DNA of 64,000 bases from Tubiluchus corallicola (Eukaryota; Priapulida; Priapulimorpha; Priapulimorphida; Tubiluchidae). Shown piece by piece: positions 10,180-25,100 of this stretch (position 1 is the first letter of the stretch; each line of letters opens with the position of its first letter). The stretch lies in NCBI GenBank assembly GCA_030141605.1, contig JAQGDQ010000057.1, positions 496,001 through 560,000 of the forward strand, given 5' to 3'. The notes beneath the pieces were generated by a model. That model did not search any database, was not told the DNA's origin, and saw only the letters and a program-made list of their open reading frames with translations. Position numbers and translations under genes: made by a program.

Positions 10180-13100
10180 GTAAGTGGCTCTGGAAGAGCG
10201 CCTGTTCGAAATGTAACTGAGCATTTATTGTAATTTTGTAAAGTTGCATGTCATGATGTTATTTTTTTAACTAGCACTCAGTAGAATGAGTTATTGGCGT
10301 TATGATCTGTAATTTATGTTGATACTAGTTTTTATATCATAGTATGTAGCGTATATGTCATTCTACTAGAGCATTTTGTTGTACTTTGTCAAACTTATAT
10401 TTTTGTATAAACTTCTGCTTTAGTTTTAACTTCGGCTCATGGTTGACTTGGTGACCATTAGGCATTAGTCTTTTCACCACCTTCTCCATTTCTGTGTTAA
10501 CTGTTATTTTGATTTTGTTGTTTTTTTGCAGTAAAAGAAATTAATAATAAAATATACATGTTCATTCAGTCTTAGAGCCCACAGGTCAGATGGCGAAAGG
10601 CCTGATGGAATGGCTTTAACTCCTTCGACTGAGGGTAGTTCACTTCTTTGGGATATCACTTGTATGGATACATTGGGCACCTTCAAATTTAGGTGGTTCG
10701 GCAGGTTATGCGGCTTAATTAGCTGAAAATAGAAAACGTAGTAAATACAACCAACATTGCATTTTGTGCAATTGCCATTGAAACCTCTGGCACCCTTGGT
10801 ACTGAAGGAAAGAAGTTTATTAAACACATTTGGCTAGCTTGTGCGATTAGAAAATGACAAATTGGAAAAGAAAGAATTAAAAAAGTGGATGGAAAATTGC
10901 TATGACGAAGAATCGAAAGCGGCAGTTACAGCCTGATTTTCAGTGAGTCAAATTTGAGGCCCTGCATGAGTCATGAAATGGACGGGGCTTCATGCTTTTT
11001 TTTAGGCTGGATCTGCTCTACAGTTTCTGGGCTGGGGCAAAATTTTTTGGTATGTGAGTAGGTGGGGTGTAGGGCTTGTGCTTGGCTAAATATGGGCCAT
11101 TTGTGTACAGGAAAATGTTCTGCTAGGAGACAAAAACTGAGGCCGTGGGGTCAGGGCAACAATGTCTTGTAGTGTATCAAATGAAAGGCCTCGATGAGGC
11201 GAACCGAAAGGTAAGAGTTGCACCCAAATTGGTTGACCCCTGACCCGCTAGGGAGAAAAGAATGAAATTGAAGAAACGTAGGCACCAATGCTTCAATGTC
11301 AAGCACCAGTAGCTTGTAATGTATCAAATGAAAGGTCTTGATAAAAGAAATTAAGGGGTATGAGTTACACCCAAATTGGGTGGCCCTGAACCCTTAAAAG
11401 GTGAAAACCAAAACTAGGGAGTCAGGGGGACGAATGCTTCAAATGTTAAGCAATCAGTAGGTTGTAGTGTATTATGAAAGGTCTTACGGAGACGAATTCA
11501 TTAGTGTACATTGACTCGCATATATGATTGACCCTTGATTCACGTAGAACTGATCAAAAAGTAACAAATGTTGTCATTGAAATTATTATTGTCAAGCACA
11601 ACTTTCTTACGTACATATTGTTAAAGGAAAACCGGACAAGTGATTAGACTCAGTCTCATTTTAATTTACTGTTCAAAATGTACATTTTGTTGCCTATAAA
11701 AGTTAGGAATTGTTTCTAACATTTGAATAATTACCTTGGAAAGTTAATTAACGGCAACCGAACACAGCTATCGCTTATGTCACAAACTAACCACAGTTTG
11801 TACAATGGTAGGCCGCTTCCATGTGTGTTAAGCACTTTTGCTTAAGCAAAGATTGCTATAAGATGCTGATGTGATGTCACAAAAATGAGCTCTACGCACA
11901 CAAATGCTGCAAGTCATGATCATGCTTACCACGGTACTGCGCCTAGTTGCCGACCACGCGAATGTGACAAAAAGACATCATTGCCAGTCATAGTGGATTT
12001 GCTGAGCCGCGCATAGCTTTGAAAACTTGTTTAACAAAATTTAACTATCCGTGGTAATTATTGTGGTAAAAATCTGTGGCAGTTTTCAATATTTTAGAGC
12101 ATACTTTATTTTGAACTAATGTCTACACAATTGCCCGGTTTTCCTTTAAATATTTTGGAAAAAAAATTTATGTCTAAATACGAAATGTTGCCAAACTTAT
12201 GTCACTTGAAGTATCTCATGTCACAGTTTTTGATTCACGGGTCACTAGTTATGAGTCAAAAAATATATACTAGCTATGATTTGTAACACACACACTTCTT
12301 TTAGGCTAAACTACTGTATTGTGGCCTTTTTTCATATGCTTGCAAAGTACCTAAAATTGATTTGGAAAGACCAAGGAAAATTGTATAAGGCTCTTTAGTA
12401 AAAATAATAATAATAATACTTGAAGAATTTCTCGTGCATGTAGTAAAATAAAATGTACTCTTTCAAGAAAAAATCGGTTTACTAATCAGAAGTCACTTGG
12501 AAGGAACCGGTATCGATATCTGACCAACTTCAACTCCAGCTTAAAACATTCAAGAGAATGAGCTTAAAATATAAACATGAATGCTGTACCTTAAACTACC
12601 TTTACTTTTAAAACTTTTAATATAGATTCTACCAGTACTAGTTAGTTAGTCGGGTTAAATAAAATATCTTAAAGTGAGGAATTAAGAGTCAGAAGTAGAT
12701 TTTGATGTGCTTTTATGTGGTTCCACATATTTTCATGGATGTAGCATAAATACACATAATTATAGAACAATACTGTTGTTCGTTCTAGTGTCTGTTCTGA
12801 CTTCTAAATCAGAACTGACACCTAAAAGACGCATATAGAACTTTCTTGTCACAATTATACAAACACACGCTATGTCATGTTAGTTTGTTCATTTACTGAT
12901 AAATTTCTGTGTCCTTGTTTTGTTAGTTTGGGCCCCTGGACTATGAGGCCTTGGGCTGAAACCCACTTAGCCTATGCGTTAATAAGACATGGCCCACATG
13001 TTAATAAAACACAGCCAGTAGCCTGCAGTCAAAATCATCTTTTGCTAAAAAATTAAATTCCCTTTTTTCTGTCTGGTTGCCTTTCAGAAGTCTGCTGAAA

Positions 13101-16100
13101 AGGTAAGACCTGAGCTCCCTATTCAGTAAGATTAATGGATGATAGGCCTATTTGGTTATATTACGTATCTAACATGTATCTTTCTATTAGGTTTTCAAGA
13201 TTTCGTTTCTTCATCAAAGGAATTTGGCAACAAAATAAAGTTCAAGAGGTTTTTTATGTTGATGCCAGAGGACTGTTACTGTCCAAAGAGTCTTGCTGGA
13301 GCCGACAGTCGGATAGAGCATGTGGGTAATCTGGATGATCGTCAGCTGAGTAGAGCAGGCAGTGTGAGCCGAAACTATGGCAAAAATTCAGTTTACAAGC
13401 TCACAAGACAAGGGGTATTAATTTAAACATACATAATGTTGAACTTGGAATTTTCTATTTTCTGTATACCATATAACCCCTCTGCGTGCATATAAAATTT
13501 GCTTTCTTTTTATTGTTCGTTGTACAGGGTAGTACAAGTATAGAGTCCCTCCCTCAGATTACAGAAAATCATGTCTTGAAGGCATACATGTACATTCCAC
13601 AGAGAATCATGAATGTTTCAGCATTGTAAAGAAAACTTCATAGATTTTTTGTTCAGACATTTTCCTTACAGGTGATGCTTTAGTCACCTGCATCAAAAGG
13701 CCACACTCATGGATATCTCGGCTTCAGCGGTCTAATGCATAACAATGTCCTTTACTGAGCCTGTCATTGCAGTAAATTTTTTTCAGCTACCAGTTCCACA
13801 GACTCTGTTTTTTTCTCTTAATCCATTTGTATCGCTTGTGTTAAAATAACTTGTGGATTACAAAATGTCAAAGTGTTGTACATGTTTCCATTTTTATTGT
13901 ACTTATGGCAAGTAAACAAGTTATGACAGAATCTACAAATATCAACGTTAATATAAACTACATTGTTAATCAGAATTAAAAGACTTATAAATATCATTAT
14001 GTGGCGTCAGTAGTTAGTCACTTAATGATTTTTTATACAGTGTATTGCAAAAATACTTAGTTTCAAATGTCCATGTTTCCATTTCATGTCTGTCTGGTAC
14101 AGTAATTCCAGTGCACAGTATGTGTGTTTCACATGATATGTGCTTGAGTTAGTGCTTGCTGTATGCTTGAGTATAAGCTTGTCGTTTTGCACGCTTGTGC
14201 GTTGTGGGTAGTATGGTTATGCAGAGGCTGTGTGTGCAGTGGATTACTGGGATTTGGGGTGTCACTTATTTAAAACAAATGTGTTTGTGTCACAAATATC
14301 ACTTCACTAGATTTAATTACTATAATATTCCATTTTGGAGGATTAATGTTGCCAGAGATTTTGCAGCATTTGCTGCGCCAACTCTGTAGGATAAAATATA
14401 TATTACAACATGTCAAACATATAGGTTTCAAGGCTGTTTGACATCTCTTCTATTAAAATGTTACTTATGCATTTTTTGGTTCGATTGTGAACTGCAATAG
14501 TTACAGTACATCCTGCAACAGGTTGCCACTCCACTCATATTTTTACGTCACATGTCACTGCTGAAAACTACTTTCTATTTTGCTTGAACTTTGTTCTATT
14601 ATTCTATCTTTGTTTTTCTCTATTTTTTATTATAAATTCTTTCTCTTGATAGTTTCTTAGCCTTTCCACTTTTCATAGTGGTTTTTAAGCTCTGCCGTTT
14701 AACCACTGTGCAGCATAAATTTCTGGTTGATAAGAGTAGTTTAATCAACAATAGGTTGATTTCTGGTTGATCAAGAACCGTTTCATTACATATGGTTTAT
14801 TTAATTAACAAATATAAATTTAGACTCATTTTAATTTATTTTGTTCATGTGTCTTGTAACAGTGTAATAGTGTTGTCGCTGTATATTCTATGCGTATTCT
14901 TTTGAAAAAAATTATATTTTGTAATTTTATGCTGTGCGTTCTGTAACTCAACCTTTTAGTTGTAGTGATAAATAAACTTACATATTTACCAGATAAGTTA
15001 TTATGTACTTTAGTGACTGTATTATTGCAGTTCTGTTACAATTATTGTATTTTTTTCTAATGTAGCACATAATAGTTCTGCAACAATAACAGTAATTGTA
15101 ATGTAAAATTATGTAATGCTGAATTACCGTATATACTTATGTACAAGTCGATGTGCATTTTAAGACCAAAAATTGCATTATTTTATATATTACCTGTGTA
15201 CAAGTCGACTTTAAAATATTAAGATCTTCCAGAGTAAATGATGTCAACAATGGCCGAGTAATAAATCAATAGCCTACTGTGTTAGTGTGCAAGATACATT
15301 CAAGTGCCTGGGCCGAGTATATTATACCTACCTGATGTATATATTCATGTTGAGGGCATTACTAAAATAAATTACAGTAATATTTGTTAATTTGGTGAAG
15401 TATTGTCAAGATGCGAACATTCTCTGATATGAGGTATCACAGTATGAGTGTTTGTTCAGTCCAGCATATAATGAAGGATTATTTCTTTGCATATTCGTAT
15501 TATAGACGACTCTTTAGCGACATCTCTCAAAAACATATCTTAAATATAAGTTGACCCCAAAAATTTCACCTTAAAATCGCCTCCCAAAAATTCGACTTGT
15601 ACATAAGTATGTACGCTAAATTAAGAAATAACCACACAAGAGAGTCATCCAGCATTGGCAACAGGTTTTCGAGTTGTTTTGCTGCTGTTTTGCACTTGAT
15701 TATTTGAAGTACGTGTATGTCTAAGACCCGTGTCACACAGAGAAAGCCATAATCCGTAAGCCATAAGGCGCATGTTGTAATCCGAATGTCCAAAATGTCA
15801 AAAACTGGATGCAGTTGCATTATGGTTTATAATACAGCATGTTAAAAAACAAAAGCACAAACGGACAAAACTAACTACGTAGGTTAGACCCATTTATAGC
15901 AACAGGCAAAGTGAAGAAGAATTTGCGACATTATTTCAAACAAACAAGTCACAACGAAAAAATTTTAACTACGTTAGAATATCTGTCATATCATGTTATT
16001 GGATTAACAGACTGTCAGTTGCATACACTGTATAATATGATTGACTGGTATCCTGCCTCCTGCACGTAGTGTACATTTCTTATGTGCGCTGTAGAATACG

Positions 16101-19100
16101 ACAGTCATAAATAAGTATTATGGGTTGAAAATGCTTTTTAATGTTTATAGTACATCAGCGTTATAAATTCGTAATTTTGTAAAAGAATTATACACCATAG
16201 GAACCACAAATATGCAAATTATCCCGTTAACGAAGGCGAAAAGGCCAAATTCATTTCGCAATAAGGCGCATTATGAAAAGCTCAAAATTCCTTATAAGAA
16301 ATGTACTGCAGATTATGGTTGACAGCTTACAGTAGGCAAACCACGTTTGGCGTAAGACGGCAAATGGATTATCTGTGTGACAGGGACCATCTGTTAGCAT
16401 GTATTCACTTTTCATGAGGAGTCTTTTTCTCCTTACGGATTATGTCCAGCTCTGTGTGACATAGGCCTAATGTTGTTCTTGATGCTATCATTTACAAAAG
16501 CAATTACAATAATTACAAAAAGGCACGAAATAAATTTAATAGCTACAACAGGAAACTCAAAAATAAATATTATATTAATAAATGCAATGATGCAACTACA
16601 CCTAAGCAAAAATGGCGTTTAATTAATGACGTACTTAACAGATACAGAAACGATCAATTACAAATAAATAGTTTACGAGAAAATGACAGTATAATATCTG
16701 ATCCAGTTGACATTGCTAACAAATTAAATTCCACATTTATCAATCTCGGAAAATTTGACAACTTGCCACACCAACATAATGCAAATATACACAATATATA
16801 CAAAAACCAATCAGTAATACAATCCACTTTCTCATTTACTAACGTCACAGAATACGACATCTTTAGAATATTAAACAGTTTAAATATAAATAAAGGAAGT
16901 GGACCCTCAGACATGCCAATAAAGATCTTAAAAGACTGTGCCAGCATCATTACTCCTCATCTAACATATATCACAAACCAAGTCTTAATGCGCTCAGAAT
17001 TTCCAGCAGTGTGTAAACAAGCAAACATAACTCCAATACACAAGAAAGATGCTAAAGATGATGCTAAAAACTACAGACCAATCTCAGTAGTGCACGTACT
17101 AGCCAAAGTATTTGAAAGAGTTATCTACAACCAAATAAACCATTACATTGAAAATAATAAGTTACTGTCAAATCATCAATTTGGTTTTAGAAAACTACAT
17201 TCTACAATAGAGGCGATAATTGATGCCACTGAAAAGTGGCGTTACAACTTAAATAAAAATAAATATATAACAGCAGCATTTTTAGATCTAAGTAAAGCTT
17301 TTGACAGCCTCGATCACAATTTACTACTAGACAACTTACGCCAACTAGGATTCGATTATACTTCTCTCAAACTAATTAATAATTACCTACACAATAGAAA
17401 ACAAAGAGTCAAACTGAACAAACACACTTTTTCAACATGGGACACACCACAGAGAGGCATCCCACAAGGTACGATATTAGGTCCATTACTCTTTTGTTTA
17501 TACGTTAATAAAATTCATTTAGTTTTACATAATTCAGACTTAACACAATATGCCGATGATACAACACTCTATACAGCACACTCAGACTTTCTAACATCAA
17601 AAAATAATCTAGAAAAAGACATAACAAATATAAATGCAGCATTTAACTATTTTGGTTTAAAAATGAATGATGATAAGACAGAATTTATGGTAATATCACC
17701 CAAATCTAATGACATTACTTCTAATGCAACACTAAAAGTAGGTGACTGTTCCATAGAACAAGCAAAAACTGTAAAATTTTTAGGCATTACTGTCGACAAT
17801 AAACTCACTTGGGATGAACAGTTTCATCAAATACACAACAAGATGGCATTAAGCACGACATTCTTACGCCAAACCAGAGGCCATCTAACCAAGAAAACAA
17901 AAATTCTCATCTACAAAAGTCTAATATTACCACATTATCTATATGGTTGCACTTTACTTCAAAACGTCAAACATGAAAACTTTAGAAAACTAAATACAAT
18001 GCAAAACTACGCACTTAGATTAATTCATGGCTACTCTAACAAAACTGCTAAACAACATGCTGCTTCTGCAACAAGCTTAAGAACGTCCACAAAAATACCA
18101 ATATTAGAAGCCTATCGAGATTACAAAACACTGATATTTCTTTATAAATATATAAATAAACTGAGCATTCCATTTATAAACAATCCCTTAGCATTTATTC
18201 CTGATACCACATTGAACACTAGAACATACAATTTAAAGCAAATTACAGTAAACAATAAATTTGGAAATAACTCTATATCAAAACAGGCCATACATTTATG
18301 GAACTTACTACCCAGTGAAATAAAACAAATAGAATCTCTCCACCACTTTAAAAAGAAATTAAAAGAATATCAATATAACAGGTTTCAACTTCCACCTTGT
18401 GCATCTGATACTAATTACACAGACTCCACTTTCATATACCCCCGCCCCTGACTCCATATAATGATTAAAAATGAAATTTTTTAAAAAAATTATGTAATGT
18501 AATACGTGTTATGTTAGTTTCGTGTTTCGTAATGTTAAATGTATAAATAGTGTGCACTATGTAATGTAAAATTTAATGTACTTTCCTGTAATTGTTTGTA
18601 AAAATATTTTAATATGGTATTTATAAATATGTTCATTATATTGTATATAGTTTGCACTTTAGTTTTTTTTAGTATGCACTGGACGCATTTGTCTTGAACA
18701 GTGTTGTTATTTTAACATTACGCTGAGGCTAACTCAATTTTATTATAATGAGGGAACCGTTTTTATGACAAATAAAGAATTAATATATAATATATATATA
18801 TATAGGTTGATACTTACTTTGTGGCAGAATTCTCCACCCCTTTATTGACCATGTACGAAATGTCACAAAGTGATGACATCACCATCTCAAAAGAGGACCT
18901 TCACAAGCAGATGGTGGAGTTTGTCAGGACAGTACGCTATCTTCTCTCTTCCAACACTGCGTTTGCCCATCAGTATGAAATAGTCACTGTGAAGGATTTG
19001 AGCAGTGTGTCTGATTTGGTTGCTGAACGTATCGCTTCAGGTGGAGAGGAACCAACAGTGCCGGATCCTCAAGCTGTCCCTATTCATGTTGGTGCTGGTT

Positions 19101-22100
19101 TGGCATGGTCTTACTATCTTGGATTCTTAAAAATCATATTACCAGGTGAGTTTAATAGAATTAAATTATAACAAAAAAGAATATAGTTTATTAAATTTGG
19201 CACTATTAACTTGTATTCATTTTTGTTTGAAAACTTTCAGGATTAACAATACTTGAACCTCTTTTCTAGTTATTATTTATTAGCCAAGTTAATGTCATTT
19301 TCAGATTTTGATAAGTTTGTGTCATCATCCCCAGACTTTGGTACAAAAATCCACATCAAGCGATTGATTATATTACTGCCAGAGGATTGTAACTGTCCCG
19401 GGAATTTGACAGAGGCTGATCCCAATGTACAACATGCCGGCTTTTTGGGAGACAGAAAGATTGATAGATCGGGAAATATTAACCGAAACTATGGAAGGAA
19501 TTCCGTTTACAAAATAACGGATCAGGGTGAGGTAAGTGGGTTAACCAACAATAACAAAACATGAATGAAAAATGGTCACATAATTATAACAACATTGCAA
19601 CCACTAATAACAATGTTTATCATCAACTAAAACAAACCATATCAAAAACATCAATATCAACAATATTTGTTAAAGTAATAAAACTAACATCTGCAATGTT
19701 AGTATTATAGGACTACAGGGTAGATCTAGAACTTTAAGCTCTAAGAAATGTCTCTAAAGAATATTAAAGAATCCCTTTAAAAATCAGGCCTGTGGTAAAC
19801 AGTGATTGACATCCTGTGTATGTATATCTTTACCCAAGATCACTTGTAAGTTGTACGGCAGATACGATGGCAACACAGTCTATTGGACAACTTTTGCACC
19901 TGGTGGCTCAAACTTGATTATAAGTTTTCGTTAGAATTGCCATGATATAGTATATAGTTTTTGCTCTATTGTTTTATTTCAAGTTTAAAATTCAAATTGT
20001 GAGTTAGATATTTTAAACATAATTATTTAAGCAATATTATTCTGTAGTCTTCTGACCATATAATGTTTCAGTAATCATAACTGTCTAGTCACTGTCATAT
20101 AAACATAAAAAGAAATCTCATTCATAAAGAGCAAACAAACAAGTGACATACATATGCATGAAGATATGGCATTGACTGCAATGCTGTGATTTTCTTAAGA
20201 AAACATAGCTGTCTTTCTGACAGTAAGAAGTCTTCATTAAAAATATTGAAACTGATATTTTGGACTTGATTTTCGATTTCGTTAAAAATTTTCAAAATAA
20301 CAGTGTACTATATACATCCACCAAAAAATTTAAAAATTCAATTATAAGATTCTGAATTTACTTTTGGTATTACTGTATACTGCCTGTAATGTGTATAGCA
20401 CATGTACACTGTAATTAATTTTGTAGAACATATACATTTTTTTGCAAAAATTTTAATTGTACCTTTTGGTTTCCATTTATGTATTCTTTGAAAATTTTCT
20501 TTATTTGTTGTAAAAATTAAATGATAGCATTGTAGTTGTGGTGGACACGCTTTGTCTCATGGCAACCAATATTGCTAAGCTAAACCCCAGTCCGCCACTG
20601 TTTTAGACAACGTGATTGATAATATCAAAATGCAGAAAGCCTCAAAATTTATAAGCAAAATTATAATAACAGCTTTTCAAAGCAATGTTTCTATCTCTGT
20701 AATGGAAGCATTGTGTAAAATATACATGTGCATCATTCATGCTTAGGAGTAATGCAGTCTAAGTGTTTAAAGTGCATCAATGCGTATGTCATTCGGTTTG
20801 TCTTCAATCTACCTTTGCAGACATTGTATGCAGAATGTCAAAATAAAATAAAAGGGTGCCGTCTGGAACAGGATAGATTTTAAAAAGTGCTGATAAGTTA
20901 CAACTGTCGCTGTGTGTATGGGCCAGTCTCATGAAATTTGACAAAACAAATGTGCAAAAACTTGAAAATTCACACTTTGCAAACCTATCTTCAACCTTTA
21001 TGATATTGCATTTTGATTGTCTGGGTGCCTGTTCACCAAATACAGCATAGACTGCATTATAGCGGAGATATAGGTTAGTTAATTTTTAATCAGTCCTCAT
21101 GATGTCTACACGGGGCGCATGTACAACCATTTGTTGGACATACGGTTTTGGTATGTGGACGTAAGTCCGTGCTGGTGGACATTATAAATGGGCAATTCCA
21201 TGAGTGTCATGGAGTGACATTTGATTTGAAATTAATTTAATATTGTCTGTAACGTTTGTTGTACAACATTGTGCAACAGTACCAGATAGCCTGACTAAAT
21301 CAAAAACGACAATAAGTAGAACAATTCCTTGTGTTTTGCATTTTTATGCAAGACTATTATCTAATATAGGTAAAATGCTATTGTCTTACACTAATTTGTT
21401 AAAACTGGTGTGATAAAACTGAGACGCAATCAACGGTGATGAAACATTTGTCATGAAATGATACATTTAGTTTATAAATGAAGTCACTAATTAATACTGT
21501 AAGTGGAAACCCTCGTTGGGAGCTTGTTTAATTTGGGCTATTTAAAACATTTATATATTTCTAGCTAGACTGAAAACTTTATTAGACAGTTATTTAATTA
21601 ATAAGCAACTTCTAATCTGCTTAACTAGTATGCTCATACTACAGAGGTTTCGGCCTGAGTATTAATAGGTGCCATTTTGTTTATTTTAAACTAGAAACAT
21701 GCACACTATTATTATAAACTTTTTTGAAAACAATGTTATTAGTGCATAAGTTTCTTAGTATTTATTCATGTCTGCGGTTAGTGTTTACATGTATATTTTT
21801 ACAACCAATGTTTCTCCTTAACAGGGACAGATGTCCATGAACCAGGACAACTTTTGTGTGTTCCGGTCCTGGACGTCCTGGTTATGGACATTTTTAGATA
21901 AATACTTAATTTGCTACAGTACCTTTAAAACAAGCAATTCCTATTAATTACTAAATTAGCTAGTCTTAACTACTTGTAAACATCACGTAAACTATGATGC
22001 TAATGGTACTGTTTTCTAATTATGCATGTCTCGGTAATAGACACCTAATAGATGTACTCAAAAAAATATGCTAAATGTCCTATTGCCCCGCAAAAAGAAA

Positions 22101-25100
22101 TAACTAAAGGCGGTTGCCAAAGTTCTGTCACAAAATTAGATGTGACCATGGATATTCTTATTACTACACAATCCCTAGATAGACTACGCCTATTTAAACA
22201 ACTAATAGTGGATGTGCGCAACACTCCGCCATTTTACAGTGGTATAACTCGTGCTTTATTCCTATACTGTAATAGATTATGTGCATTAGTGTACTTCAGG
22301 AATCTGAGAAATTTCATTTCTGAGAAAGGAGGAGATAGCATAAAAAATTTGGAAGCACCTGAAAATTTTGGGAGGTTTTTACTGGTAGGGGTGAACATTT
22401 TGTACCAGAAAACGAATTCGAATCGAATCAAATTTGTGACTTTCGAATTCGAATCAAACCGGATTTCGAATTCGAGTCAAATTTGAAGTTACTTTGAAAG
22501 ATTTTCGAACCTTCAGTAAAAAGCGGTGTTACAAAGATCATGCATTAGGTCCTATTACTCGATTTTGTTCTGCAATAAAACCACTAATAATGAGTGTAAA
22601 AAATGCACACAGAAAACTCTACTAAATTGTGCTAATTGCGTGATGTTAAAAACATTTTAATAACAAAAGAACCTATCTGGTTGAAGTGCTGAATTATCTG
22701 AATCTATAGTTTTAGGTTCGAATCAAATTTGCATTAAAAAACACATTCGAGTCGAATTCGAACGTTCGATCCTCATCCCTATTTACTGGTTATTGACAGT
22801 GGTAGGTATTAACCTACATAATAATACCATGTAAAATGCTCACATACTAGACTTTCACTCTTAAACTAAATTCTGTAGTAAAAAATGAACAAACTGCATA
22901 GATCTGTCAAACGTGGACGTGTAACCAAGTAAAATAATACAGACACTTTCACATAATCCTCATACCAGGAAACAAAGTTATGGCTATAATTTATTGCACT
23001 TTACTGATGAAAGGTATTGTCAGAGTCCTTAGATGAAGCACAATTTTATTTGTACACTTGACAGTACAACAGTATATGACCATTTTGCAAAATAATACCA
23101 AATACTAAATGAAAGAAGCAAGAAGAATGCATATAGTCACGTTGTAATCATGGTGAGGTAATCCCACTGTAACATGGCAGCACAAGTTTTTGTCAGCAGT
23201 AGTGCAACAGCTCATCTAGAGATTATGTAGTGATATTATTATCTATGAGTGTGACTGTCAGCACAGATTTAGATGTGATCTCAGAGAGAGACTGCTAGTC
23301 GTGTGCAAAAAAGTAACAAAACAATGGGCACCATGTTGCTGAGTAAGCTGCTACTTTCTGCTACTTCTTTATTATACATGCATGCGAAGTTTTTGCAATT
23401 GTATTTTCATTACGTATGTAGTGAATTTGCATGCAAATAGTAAAATAGTTAAAAGTGCCAGCCTCCAGTGTTATCTATAAATGTTCAAATTGGGCAAAAA
23501 AAGCATCAGCAAGGTCGTTTTGCATTTAACAGCATCCTACATTTTCATTTAAGTAAAACAATATTATAGTATTTTTGTCGATGGTCTTTTATTTGTAAAA
23601 TGCTTTCAAAATATTCAAGAAACTGCAGGGCCGGCTCTACCACTAGACAAACTAGGCAGTTGCTTAGGGTGCCAAATTTTGGGGGAGTGCCAAATTCTAG
23701 AAAAAATTAAGCTTCCATAAATAATGATGTAGAAGAAATGCATAAGTATTTAGGTGTACAACACTAATTAAATGAAACGAATTGTATTATTTTCATGCCT
23801 GCATGATTCATCCACGATAATATGGAACGGTCTACCTGCAACAAACACTTTCTACTTTCGCTTTACTAGGTTTATATAGATTTACACCAATAATACTACT
23901 GACTACATTGCACTACTTTTGCTCATACTTTCTACTGTGTGCAACTATGCTTTGAGTAGCTGAGCAGTTTCTTGCAATAACATTTATCTAAACTTATAAG
24001 GAATTGAAGCCTTCAGCCTTCAAGGATTAATGCAGTAAACTAAAGGAAAAGGCTGGTGGACATTCAAGTAGTTGAACAGTAAAAAGATCCGCTGATGAAG
24101 TGTTTGCAACCAGACCAGAATTATGGTTGTGAAGATTATAAAAATAACGAAATGAAAATGCGAGAAAAAGAGGAATTATGGATTCAGAAGCTGTAGCCTC
24201 GAATCTTATGTATAACATACCATCGAAATTAATATATAGACTAGCAAAGGCCCTGCAAAAAAATTTGCGTATAAATTCACTTATAATCAATAATATGCAA
24301 ACATCCTACATAATCCTCATTTATAACGCAAAGGCAGTAGCAGCTTTTGCTGAATTAAAGTTATAAGCAGAGTATAATGGATGACATCAGAACAATGGCT
24401 TTGCGTCAGCAGTTTTCCAAGCGAAGATCGCCCGAAATGGAACCTCCAATCAAATCGTCACAGCTCCTCGGTGTGGAGACGTCCTGAAATATAGCCCACA
24501 CCATCGTGTAGCCCTGTTCCTCCTCTTTCTAAAGAGCTATGTATCTCCATTCGAGAGTCCCACCAGGCATCACTAGAACGTTAGTCCTGCAGGCTGTTTG
24601 GTCAAACTTTCGGAAAAAAATCGGAAGTTGGGTCCGGGAAAACGTCCGTTAAGGGACGCCGTGGCCCTCTCGCGACTTCTAAGTACGCCTACTACACCCA
24701 CCGTTCAACGAGCTATCTATCCATGGCATGCACCGCTCCCTGCCCATATCCTTTCTCCAGAAATAAGAGGTATACGTTTTGCAAAAAACGGCCGAAAATG
24801 GCCATTTTGGAGGTTTTTTGCCCCCGTTCCTCCCGTTGGGCCCGATTCGAAAATAAACCATCAATGGCACGACACTAGATCGAGACCTTTTGTTTGATAT
24901 ATAGATCGTCGCAAATGGTGCCGCCGTTGGAGCTGTAGCCTCCAATCTTATATATATATAATATTTGTATTAATATATATATATATATATATATATATTA
25001 AGCCCATGCCAGCAAAATTAATATGTGCGATATATACAACAAAAATTCAATTTTAAGGATGGGGGCAGTAGAGAAGCCAGATTTACCAATAGGCTGACTA

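Noticed and set aside
16654-16950. Minus-strand 98-codon frame
   Set aside because: It is the antisense shadow of the LINE reverse transcriptase frame.
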